Assembly (NCBI GenBank): GCA_963677185.1
Contig: OY781889.1
Span: 2,914,001 to 2,978,000, forward strand
Origin: G963677185 sp963677185
GTDB taxonomy: Bacteria > Bacillota > Syntrophomonadia > Syntrophomonadales > Syntrophomonadaceae
Direction: 5' to 3'
Length of the DNA: 64,000 nucleotides
Shown here: positions 52,186 to 60,230 of the stretch, one piece after another
Numbering within the stretch: position 1 is the first letter of the stretch
Layout: every line of letters begins with the position of its first letter
Translations under genes and position numbers: made by a program
Notes under the pieces: generated by a model
Told to the model about the DNA's origin: nothing
Seen by the model: the letters and a program-made list of their open reading frames with translations, nothing else
Databases searched by the model: none

Positions 52186-54870
52186 ATGTTTAACCGGAAC
52201 ACATATTTCAATTCACGGGGAGACGGGCATCCCGTTCTGGAAATTATCCCCCCTGCCCCGGCGGAAGGCGAAGCTTTCTCAATCCCGAGGCTTTTTGTGC
52301 CTTTGCGGCACTCGCATTTGACGGGAACAATAACTGGCAGTCTGGCCGATTTGTCCCTGAAACAATCTTTTCGTTTCGACAGCGAGGAAAATCCCTCCAT
52401 CGTGGAGGCGGTTTACCGTTTCCCCTTGCCCGGTGATGGTGCTGTTACCGGAGTCAAGGTCTGCTTCGGCGAAGTTGAAATCAGCACCACTCTTAAAGCC
52501 CGCCAGGAAGCTGATAAAGAATATGCAGAGGCTCGCCAGTCCGGCAAGCAGGCCATACTGCTGACCCGCGAAACCCCTGATGTCTTTTCCCTGGCAGTTC
52601 ACGGCATCAAGCCAGGCGAAACCGTGGAAATAGAAACCAGTTTCTTGCAAATAACCCGTTCCGAAAACCCGGGCTGGTCTTTGAGAATACCCCTGACAAC
52701 AGCACCACGCTATGTGCGCCGGGACGAATCCGGACAGCGGCAAGCCAATGGCCAGCCGCTTATGCTGTTAAGAGATCCCGGGCATCGCTTCTCTATGCAG
52801 ATTGACATTGAAGGCTATTATGACGTAACAGCAGGCAGCGTCGCTCTCGAAACCGTCCATACCGGGAATCATACCACGGTGCGACTGGCCAATAGCCCCA
52901 TTCTGCCCGACCGCGATCTGCTGCTGCAGTGGCAGGCCCGAGAAAGCAGCGAGCAGCCTGAATTACATGTGCTCAGCTGGCAGGATCCAGAGGACAGCAT
53001 GGCCTATTTTATTGCTTCAGTGCAAACGCCAGCAGCTCCGGCCAATAAGGGTATTCCCCGTGAGATCATCCTGCTGGTCGATCATTCCGGTTCCATGTCT
53101 GGAGCCAAGTGGGCTGCGGCAGACTGGGCGGTTAAGTCTTTTCTAAACCAGCTTCAGGAGGATGATCTTTTCACCCTGGGAGTTTTCCATGACTATACCA
53201 CCTGGTGGTCCGACCATCCCCGTCTTGCATCTTCGTCCAATGTCAGCCAGGCCGCAGTTTTCCTGGATGAAAATCGCAACAGTGGAGGCACTGAACTGGG
53301 AGTCGCTCTGGAACAGGCGCTTTCCATGACCAGAACCGGCGGCAAAGTTACCCGCCATGTTCTCCTGATAACCGATGCCGAAGTCACCGACTCGGGACGA
53401 ATTTTAGCCCTGACGGATTCCGAGCAGGAGCAGGACCTCCAGAGACGCATAAGCGTATTATGTATTGATTCGGCTCCCAATGCCCTGCTGGCCAATGAAA
53501 TCGCCGATCGCAGCGGTGGCATCAGCTGTTTCCTGACCAGCAATCCCAATGAAGAAGACATTAGCTCTGCCCTGGATAATATTCTGGAAGCTTTTACACG
53601 CCCGGTATATGCCGATGCCATTTTGGAAGTGGAATCCAGCGGTCTGGAAGCCTCCCGTCAGGCGATTCTGGAAAGCTCCGAATCCGGATGGTCAGCCATA
53701 GACATTGGCGATATTCGGTCCGCCTCCCGCCAAATTGTCTGCGGCCGCTTTCCCGGCCAGAACCGCAAGCAGGTTAATTTCGAACTGAATGCCACCGGCC
53801 TGAAAGTACCTCTAAAAATGGTTTGTGATTTACATGATACACCGGGTGGAAGCCCGGCATTCAAAGCCTTGTTCGGAGCCGGGCGGCTATTGATTCTGGA
53901 ACAGCTGCAATCCTTCGGTCTGGATAGAAATGAAATCGAGAAAATCTTGAAACGCCTGAATTATAATCTGGACAGGCTAATCGAGGGAACGGCCGGCAAG
54001 AAAAAGCGCTATGCAGAAAACCAGGGGCAGGAGCTCATTAAAGCACTACGCGAACTACTGGTAAACGAGTCATTGCGTTACGGCCTGTTATGCTCGGAAA
54101 CGGCCTTTACAGCTATACGCAGCGAAGCCGGAGCCCGGGCCGAATATACGGTGGCCGTGCCGGGAGCCTGGCCTGAAGGCTGGGAAATCCCAGGACATTT
54201 CCGCAGCATGGCACGCGCCGGAGGCGGAAGCGGAGCAAGACCGCTGATGGCCAGCCCTATGTCTGCCCCACCCGGGCCAGCGCAACACGTAAATAATGTG
54301 ATTCAGAAAAAATTTGATTTCTTTGCAGGCAGTATAGCAATGCCAAACGCTCGGAGACCTGTTCCCAATAGAAACGCCTGCGCCCCGCCCCCCTCTTTAT
54401 TGAGAGAGGAAATGTCTGAATCCAGCTTCAATCCACGCCATGCGGGCAGCCCGGCACCGCCGTCAGCAGCCCCAGGTCGGCGTTCATTGAGCAGAGGCGA
54501 ACTGCTGGTTTTCAGTGGAATTGTCCGCCTTAAAAATGGCGAAATCATCATGTTCGACAGTGGCCAGGACATAACACGTCCTGACGGCTGGGAAGAACTC
54601 CCTGGCAAGCTGGTTTTCAAAGGACTGTCCCTGGAATTTCAAGGCAAGGCTCCCGAACCCCGGACACTGGATCGCCGGACATCCATTTTGCTCTATTGCG
54701 GTGATGAACAGGTCCCAGCCAGCCGCATCCGCCTGTCAGACCTGATCCACCAATCAGGCCGGCGACCGCTGAATATAAGCTGGTCCAAAGGTCAACTGCT
54801 GAAGCTGTTGCTCGAAGATCCCAGCGGCCAGATGGAGGGAGTTGAAATCACCATCCGGCTGGAATGGTAA
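52186..54870 (+). CDS. VIT and von Willebrand A domain protein
   Basis: 894 aa. The N-terminal VIT domain covers about 35-165 (EAVYRFPLPGDGAVTGVKV and AVHGIKPGETVEIETSF). The VWA domain spans about 285-475 with a complete MIDAS, VDHSGSMSG, SGGTELGVA and LITDAEVTDSG. The rest (about 480-894) contains a helical stretch (about 565-640), a Pro/Gly-rich linker (about 670-760) and a small C-terminal beta region. It lacks a signal peptide, so it is likely intracellular, unlike human ITIH proteins that share the domain pair. Start ATG 52186 has AAGGAGG 8 nt upstream. The adjacent HTH gene probably belongs to the same system; function unknown. Confidence 0.87.
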   Translation: MFNRNTYFNSRGDGHPVLEIIPPAPAEGEAFSIPRLFVPLRHSHLTGTITGSLADLSLKQSFRFDSEENPSIVEAVYRFPLPGDGAVTGVKVCFGEVEISTTLKARQEADKEYAEARQSGKQAILLTRETPDVFSLAVHGIKPGETVEIETSFLQITRSENPGWSLRIPLTTAPRYVRRDESGQRQANGQPLMLLRDPGHRFSMQIDIEGYYDVTAGSVALETVHTGNHTTVRLANSPILPDRDLLLQWQARESSEQPELHVLSWQDPEDSMAYFIASVQTPAAPANKGIPREIILLVDHSGSMSGAKWAAADWAVKSFLNQLQEDDLFTLGVFHDYTTWWSDHPRLASSSNVSQAAVFLDENRNSGGTELGVALEQALSMTRTGGKVTRHVLLITDAEVTDSGRILALTDSEQEQDLQRRISVLCIDSAPNALLANEIADRSGGISCFLTSNPNEEDISSALDNILEAFTRPVYADAILEVESSGLEASRQAILESSESGWSAIDIGDIRSASRQIVCGRFPGQNRKQVNFELNATGLKVPLKMVCDLHDTPGGSPAFKALFGAGRLLILEQLQSFGLDRNEIEKILKRLNYNLDRLIEGTAGKKKRYAENQGQELIKALRELLVNESLRYGLLCSETAFTAIRSEAGARAEYTVAVPGAWPEGWEIPGHFRSMARAGGGSGARPLMASPMSAPPGPAQHVNNVIQKKFDFFAGSIAMPNARRPVPNRNACAPPPSLLREEMSESSFNPRHAGSPAPPSAAPGRRSLSRGELLVFSGIVRLKNGEIIMFDSGQDITRPDGWEELPGKLVFKGLSLEFQGKAPEPRTLDRRTSILLYCGDEQVPASRIRLSDLIHQSGRRPLNISWSKGQLLKLLLEDPSGQMEGVEITIRLEW

Positions 54871-54994
54871 GATGTCTGTTCAAAATAAAAACGATATGGC
54901 TTCCAGGTTTGCACTCAACAAGGCCCGGCATGTCCAGGAGCTATTTCCGACCATCCATAAAAATGGTATCATCATGGTTGTTGAATGAAACCGT

Positions 54995-55012
54995 TATGAC
55001 ATGCTTGTCATA
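54995..55012. promoter_or_regulatory. Short dyad upstream of the SEC-C gene
   Basis: tatgaca (54995-55001) and tgtcata (55006-55012) form a perfect dyad with a 4-bp centre, 24 bp before the start. A regulator site is possible. Confidence 0.35.
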
Positions 55013-55035
55013 TTAATCTCGATGGAGGTGTTCCC

Positions 55036-55917
55036 ATGAGCGCTACGGTGCCATATCAGCATTTATTTGACAACGGAGATACTCCTCAGCCTGTTATTAT
55101 AAGGTTTGAATGCTGCAATAATGATTATGTGATGGCTGATTACTATTGTACCGAACCCGGCTGCGACTGCTATAAAGTTGATCTCGTATTCGCAGAATTT
55201 GAAGAACAGGCAATTTCTGACTTTGGAACCTTTTTCATTTCCCTTAATGCTCAAACCTGGACTGTAATTGATACCAAATCCTTAATCGATGGTTTCAATG
55301 TCGCTCCACTCGTCATAGAATTCATGGAAAAATTGCCACAGTTCAAACAACGTTTTTCTTCCCTGGTGGATAGAGCCCGTAAACAGCGTAATGCCCCACC
55401 AGCCGAAGAAAAACCCCTCGACATCGTTCAGCTAATACAGGATGGTATTTCGGTTGGGTATTGCGAAATCTTCGGCGACGAGCAGCAGACCGAACTCGCC
55501 TTTGACTATGGCGGCGCTTCAAGTTATGAAATCGACGATCAGTATTGCATGAATCCCCGATGCCCTTGCAAAGAAGTAATTTTGACGTTCATCAAAATAG
55601 ATAAAGCCAACGATCAGGCTGCCATCGAATTTATAATCAGGCAAAAGCTTAACAGCCTGGACTACGAAATCGAAAACATGCGTTGTGATCAAAGCCGGCT
55701 CCGTGCAGTCCTCCAGCGTTTTTGGGCCAGCAGGCCGGATGCACGAAAGGTCTTCAAGACCCGTTACGAACAAATGAAAAATGCAGGTAAAGATCACTTG
55801 AAAAAGACACCTAAACTCAAGCCGCAATCAACCCTGACCCCTGTGGCTTTCGGCCGTAACGAGCCCTGTCCCTGCGGCAGCGGCAAAAAGTATAAACGCT
55901 GCTGCGGAGCTGGTTAA
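55036..55917 (+). CDS. SEC-C motif zinc protein with duplicated Cys-rich domain
   Basis: 293 aa. The C terminus is a full SEC-C motif, GRNEPCPCGSGKKYKRCCG, which binds zinc. Upstream are two related modules, about 20-80 and 140-210, each with a Cys-x4-Cys-x-Cys-type cluster (YCTEPGCDCYKVDLVF and YCMNPRCPCKEVILTF), pointing to an internal duplication. SEC-C is found in SecA and in many stand-alone proteins of unknown role. GGAGGTG lies 5 nt before ATG 55036. Convergent with the YqxD gene, 21 bp away. Confidence 0.85.
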   Translation: MSATVPYQHLFDNGDTPQPVIIRFECCNNDYVMADYYCTEPGCDCYKVDLVFAEFEEQAISDFGTFFISLNAQTWTVIDTKSLIDGFNVAPLVIEFMEKLPQFKQRFSSLVDRARKQRNAPPAEEKPLDIVQLIQDGISVGYCEIFGDEQQTELAFDYGGASSYEIDDQYCMNPRCPCKEVILTFIKIDKANDQAAIEFIIRQKLNSLDYEIENMRCDQSRLRAVLQRFWASRPDARKVFKTRYEQMKNAGKDHLKKTPKLKPQSTLTPVAFGRNEPCPCGSGKKYKRCCGAG

Positions 55918-55938
55918 ATTATTCACTACTGCATTCCA

Positions 55939-56409
55939 TCATTCATGGCTTTCTCCGCCAGGCTGAACAGTCCAATTTTCCCCGGCCAGTAGGCCCCGCA
56001 AGCTGACCTCAAAGTGTAAATCATCTTCCGGGCTGCGCTTCTTGACATTATTGGCTCTGCCTCCGGCTCGCCGGATTTTCTTGCCAATATGCCGTTCGAA
56101 CAACAACCGGTCAATGTTTTCGGCGGTATAAACCCGGCCGTTCTGGTCAAGAACAGCCGCCCTTTTTCCAAGCGCCATGGCTGCCACTCCATAATCCTGG
56201 GTAACCACAATATTGCCTTTACGCAGGGCGTTAACAAGCGCGATGTCTACGCTGTCTGCACCTTTGTCCACGGTTACCACCCGGCTGTAGCCGTCGTTGA
56301 TTATGTGGGCAGTGTCTACAAACATTATTACAGGCAATGCCATTTCCCTGGCCACCCGCACAATTATTTCCTTCACCGGACAGGCATCCGCATCCACCAG
56401 GATCTGCAA
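55939..56409 (-). CDS. YqxD/YaiI family protein (DUF188)
   Basis: 156 aa. ILVDADACPVKEII at the N terminus, VTVDKGADSVDIALVNAL and VTQDYGVAAMALGKRA give the DUF188 pattern of conserved acidic residues, a PIN-like nuclease fold. TTG 56409 is the start: AAGGAG is 8 nt upstream and homology begins here. A longer frame to 56523 adds 38 unrelated residues. Function in the cell is unknown. Confidence 0.88.
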   Translation of the reverse strand: MQILVDADACPVKEIIVRVAREMALPVIMFVDTAHIINDGYSRVVTVDKGADSVDIALVNALRKGNIVVTQDYGVAAMALGKRAAVLDQNGRVYTAENIDRLLFERHIGKKIRRAGGRANNVKKRSPEDDLHFEVSLRGLLAGENWTVQPGGESHE

Positions 56410-56639
56410 GCCCAAATCTCCTTCCACTGCTTGATGCAGCCATTTCTTGCGCTCACCGCAGTTGTTATTATCTAACTCTGTTAGTCCAATAAATCGGGTA
56501 CAGGGCATACTCAAGAGTACCATAATAGTGTGGATTTGTTATTTGATACATGTTCTGACATTGATAATCTCTACTTATTCCATTATACTAACGCGACATG
56601 ATTATTAAAGCCATCGCGCCGGAAGAGGAAGTGATTAAA

Positions 56640-57227
56640 ATGGACATGATTTTAGCAAATACGGGATCTCTTTATAATTGGGTTTTATTGCCATTACTGA
56701 TCTTTTTAGCCCGTGTCATGGATGTTTCAATCGGCACTGTGCGAATTATCTTCGTAGCGCGGGGGGAGCGTATAAAAGCCACTATACTTGGCTTCTTTGA
56801 GGTATTGATCTGGGTGGTGGCAATCTCACAAATAATTCTGCACCTCGATAATTGGTTATGCTATATCGCCTATGCGGGTGGTTTTGCCACCGGCAACTGT
56901 ATCGGAATGATGATTGAAGAGAAACTGGCCCTTGGATATTGTGTGGTCCGGATCATAACCATGAAGGACGAAAAGAGCATAAAAACCCGACTGGCGGCTG
57001 AAAATTTCGGCGTAACCATTATAGATGCGGAGGGAACAAACGGTAAGGTTAAGATGGTCTTGACGGTAATTAAGCGCCGTGATCTTAAAAAGGCGATGCA
57101 TATTATTGATACAAGTTCTCACAATGCCTTTGTAACCATCGAAGATTCCCGGCATGCTTCAGAAGGCATATTCCCCCGGGCGAACAAGCGATTTGATCCC
57201 CTGGCTAGATTGCTTAAAAGTGCATAA
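56640..57227 (+). CDS. DUF2179/DUF5698 family membrane protein (YebE/UPF0316)
   Basis: 195 aa. Three hydrophobic segments (about 10-30, 45-65, 75-95; LPLLIFLARVMDVSIGTVRII, FFEVLIWVVAISQII) precede a soluble C-terminal DUF2179 domain (about 110-185). The N-terminal part matches UPF0316/DUF5698 with ARVMDVSIGTVRIIFVARG. Role unknown. Start ATG 56640 after GGAAGAGGAAG; earlier in-frame codons lack a ribosome-binding site. Confidence 0.87.
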   Translation: MDMILANTGSLYNWVLLPLLIFLARVMDVSIGTVRIIFVARGERIKATILGFFEVLIWVVAISQIILHLDNWLCYIAYAGGFATGNCIGMMIEEKLALGYCVVRIITMKDEKSIKTRLAAENFGVTIIDAEGTNGKVKMVLTVIKRRDLKKAMHIIDTSSHNAFVTIEDSRHASEGIFPRANKRFDPLARLLKSA

Positions 57228-57244
57228 TTTAGTTCTTCGTAGCG

Positions 57245-57309
57245 GCGGGTATAGCTGGTAACGAGCTCTACCCGTGCGGCAGCGGCAAGAATACAACCGT
57301 TGCTGCTAA
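57245..57309 (+). pseudogene. Frameshifted fragment of a SEC-C motif gene 3' end
   Basis: From 57260, NELYPCGSGK followed, after a one-base shift, by YNRCC and a TAA at 57307 repeats the end of the SEC-C gene (NEPCPCGSGKKYKRCC). The DNA also matches (tgcggcagcggcaa in both). It is a decayed duplicate next to the start of the conjugation operon's downstream border. Confidence 0.6.
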
Positions 57310-57343
57310 ACCGGACAAAAGTTGGGCTTCCGCTTCCCCCTGC

Positions 57344-57625
57344 TCAATTAGCCGCAACCATTTCCTTTTCTCCTTGCCGGGGCTCATAATCGGATAGCTC
57401 CAGGGCTTTCAAGCGTTGAGCGGCAACCTGGATCAGCCAGTGTCCGCTCAATACCGCCAGTTCTTCCATTTGCTGCACCAGAAAAGCATCGGAAGCATAA
57501 ATGGCTTCGCGGTATAAAACGCGATTACAGGCCGCATCGCAATTATCAACCATACAACAATCCTGACAGCATTTTCCTTCGCATGAACACTGCGGATGCC
57601 TGCATAATATCCTGATATGTTCCAT
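57344..57625 (-). CDS. Small Cys-rich protein
   Basis: 93 aa. Nine Cys lie in residues 8-34 (CRHPQCSCEGKCCQDCC, then MVDNCDAAC), likely a compact zinc-binding knot like those of small phage and ICE proteins. The rest is helical. No family recognised. GGAGG is 6 nt before ATG 57625. Last gene of the conjugation-gene run. Confidence 0.65.
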   Translation of the reverse strand: MEHIRILCRHPQCSCEGKCCQDCCMVDNCDAACNRVLYREAIYASDAFLVQQMEELAVLSGHWLIQVAAQRLKALELSDYEPRQGEKEMVAAN

Positions 57626-57655
57626 ATTAATCCTCCGTTCGGAACGTTCGGCCAG

Positions 57656-58297
57656 CTATTGTTCTGCCTCCCCGTAGCACCATAATCCCGCATGGATTAT
57701 GGAGCCAGCCGCATCGTACAAACAGCCCTGGCCATGAAAACACTGGTAATAGAATTCCCCTTCGTATTTTAAGTAGTATTGCGCACCTTCCAGGACATAA
57801 AGGCATCCCCGCCCCTGACGCAGGCCTTGCTCATAGTCTCCCTGGTAAAGCACCCTCCCGTCATTATAGAATTCTGTCCCCTCTCCATGCAGGAATCCGT
57901 TTCGCCATCTCCCCTGGCAAAGCTCGTGGCCAGCAGAGGAATAAAGCACCCCCTGGCCGTTAGCCAGGGCCGGGCCATCTGGGCTGTTCAAAACCAGTGG
58001 CTCAATCTTAATCGGTTCAATAAACGGATTATTGTTCAGTTCATCCGGCAAGGGCAGACATTCAGGCATTTCATCTGATGGCTTCAATAAAACATATTCA
58101 CCTTCATACTTGATCTGCGCGGAACCGGGATAAAACATCGCTCCATTCCGCGGCATTTGATCCCTCTTCAGCCCGGCTTGAAGACCAGCATACTTGATGT
58201 CGGCGGTTGAGGGCTTTTCCGCCAGCAGACCCATCCCGCCCAGCATAAATATGCTGCCTAGAAAGACCACTATTTTTGCGTTATTGCTTTTCATCAT
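57656..58297 (-). CDS. MORN-repeat protein with N-terminal membrane anchor
   Basis: 213 aa. One N-terminal hydrophobic segment (about 7-27) is followed, from about residue 95, by MORN-type repeats (GRWRNGFLHGEGTEFYNDG, YEGEFYYQCFHGQGCLYD). ATG 58297 is the start, with AGGGGG 7 nt upstream; the longer frame to 58372 lacks a ribosome-binding site. It lies between the cell-wall hydrolase gene and the Cys-rich gene in one direction, so is likely an accessory conjugation gene. Confidence 0.75.
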   Translation of the reverse strand: MMKSNNAKIVVFLGSIFMLGGMGLLAEKPSTADIKYAGLQAGLKRDQMPRNGAMFYPGSAQIKYEGEYVLLKPSDEMPECLPLPDELNNNPFIEPIKIEPLVLNSPDGPALANGQGVLYSSAGHELCQGRWRNGFLHGEGTEFYNDGRVLYQGDYEQGLRQGRGCLYVLEGAQYYLKYEGEFYYQCFHGQGCLYDAAGSIIHAGLWCYGEAEQ

Positions 58298-58337
58298 GCT
58301 TATCCCCCTATGGCATATAATAGTTAAAATCGGCGCC

Positions 58338-60230
58338 TTAACTATTCCGATAGTAGCCGCTATATTCATCATAGTTAAGCCCGGACGAACCAGCTGAAGA
58401 CGTGCTGGCTCCTGAATACAAATTCTGGATTAAGGCCGCTATATCCCTGGACCACCCCCAATCAGCGGCCCCATCATCGGTTTCACAATAGCGATAGTTT
58501 ATGCCTGATATACTGGTTCCATGGTAGTACTCCCCGGTCGGATTCAAATACTGGCTGGACAGCCGGCGGGCTACATACATTATTCCGTCCGTCATGGTGC
58601 CAAACTGCCGGGCAGCATCGGGATTGGAATTATATGCCTGCCAGCCAAATACGTTATTGGTACGGCGAGCAATTGCCGAACTTCCCCAATTGGACTCGTG
58701 AACAGCCAGGCAGGCTAGAAATGCGGCGTTGACTCCGTATTGCCGTTCTGCTTCAATAAGCGCTGGTCCCATTTCCCCTTGGTATTGCCAGTATATGCTG
58801 GCTGGACCAGCCTGGCTTAACATAAATGCCTCCAGGCTGGCTGGATCAAGGCCGCTGGGCCGGGCTACATCGAACTGGGCAGCAAATTCACCGGCTTCGG
58901 TAAAAGGCGAATCTAAAATTTTCGCCAGAGTGGTATGAGGATTGACCATGCTTAAAGGATCGCTTGGCTCTCCACCATTATTCTGGAGACGCACTTCAAA
59001 GTGAAGATGGTTGCCGGTAGAATTGCCGGTTGAGCCCACATAGCCGACGACACTGCCAATCCCTACCATTTCCCCGTATTCCCACAGGGGATGATCCCGC
59101 ATGTGTGCATACAGAGTTTCCATCGAACCATCCAGGCTCTGGATGATAATACAATGCCCATAGGCTCCCCGGTAACCGGATGACACCACTTTGCCACTGT
59201 GACTGGCCAGGATGGAAGTGCCTTCGGCCACCCCTATGTCCACCCCCGTATGAAGCTTGTATTCACCACTTATCGGATGCCTGCGCATACCAAAAGGCGA
59301 GGTTATGAGATCAAAAGCATCCATATCCGGTGATATTGGCCAGATCATACTAATGCCTGGCAAGGTGAACACTGTATATAGGCGGGCTTTGCCAATGACC
59401 CGCCGGGCCATATCAACATCTCCATGTAAATATTCGGTTAAACTGTCCTCGTAATTATTATTGTGAGAGGCCAGCAGCACGGCTAATTGCCGCGCAGCAG
59501 CAAAGACTGAATCCCTGGGATTATAAGGATCTGCCAATCCGTCCTGATCGGCATCCAGGCCAGCTCCATCGTATAAGTCAATGCCCCGGGGATCCACCCA
59601 ATACGGCAGATCCGCATTAAACATTTTCGTTGCTGCGATTGGCTCCTCTTTGTTTTGCTCCAGGATATTCGTGTGCGAATCACCAGGATAACCAGGTTGA
59701 GGCAGGATGTTGCTTTGCTCTTCCGTTACATACATGCCTGTACTGAAGTACGGCGCAGCCGGAGGGTCCGGCGTTGGCCGCCAGCCAGGATCGTTACGCG
59801 CTCCTGGGGCTAGGGCTCCACTCCATGCTCGGGGAAACACCCTGATGAAACCCACTTCGCCGGTTGAGGAAACCGAACCTTTCGGGTAAGAACCGCATCC
59901 AGTTTGCAGCTTGGCCAGTGCGCCGAGAATGGTCCAATCCACACCATATTTCTCTTCTGCAGCTCGAAATATGGGCAGATATTCCCCCAGTTCCTGGTTG
60001 GCCACTTCAGTAGGCAATCCTCCCCTGGTCAGAAAACCATCAGTATCATTTCCGCTCATAAAGGTGACTAAAAAACCTGCTCCCACAACAACGCTGACTA
60101 ACGGAAGCATTAAAAAAACGGCCATAGCCGTTATGAATACACTATATCGAACCTTTGTACACCCAGCAGCATCAGTGGCCCCGGTGTTTGCCAGCGTGAA
60201 AAGCCATGGCGGGATCATCCATACGTTCAA
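58338..60230 (-). CDS. Multi-domain cell-wall hydrolase of the conjugation system (M23 peptidase plus glucosaminidase)
   Basis: 630 aa. After one membrane segment (about 30-58), a lytic-transglycosylase-like region (about 80-125, GEYLPIFRAAEEKYGVDW) is followed by a Ca-binding-like DADQDGLADPYN loop. A complete M23 endopeptidase (about 310-430, FGMRRHPISGEYKLHTGVD and GNHLHFEV) comes next, then a FlgJ/LytG-type glucosaminidase domain (about 480-600, LAVHESNWGSSAIA). It would open peptidoglycan for the type IV apparatus, like VirB1/CwlT. TTG 60230 is used: GGGAGG upstream, and it overlaps the VirB6-like stop by TTGA. Confidence 0.88.
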   Translation of the reverse strand: MNVWMIPPWLFTLANTGATDAAGCTKVRYSVFITAMAVFLMLPLVSVVVGAGFLVTFMSGNDTDGFLTRGGLPTEVANQELGEYLPIFRAAEEKYGVDWTILGALAKLQTGCGSYPKGSVSSTGEVGFIRVFPRAWSGALAPGARNDPGWRPTPDPPAAPYFSTGMYVTEEQSNILPQPGYPGDSHTNILEQNKEEPIAATKMFNADLPYWVDPRGIDLYDGAGLDADQDGLADPYNPRDSVFAAARQLAVLLASHNNNYEDSLTEYLHGDVDMARRVIGKARLYTVFTLPGISMIWPISPDMDAFDLITSPFGMRRHPISGEYKLHTGVDIGVAEGTSILASHSGKVVSSGYRGAYGHCIIIQSLDGSMETLYAHMRDHPLWEYGEMVGIGSVVGYVGSTGNSTGNHLHFEVRLQNNGGEPSDPLSMVNPHTTLAKILDSPFTEAGEFAAQFDVARPSGLDPASLEAFMLSQAGPASIYWQYQGEMGPALIEAERQYGVNAAFLACLAVHESNWGSSAIARRTNNVFGWQAYNSNPDAARQFGTMTDGIMYVARRLSSQYLNPTGEYYHGTSISGINYRYCETDDGAADWGWSRDIAALIQNLYSGASTSSAGSSGLNYDEYSGYYRNS

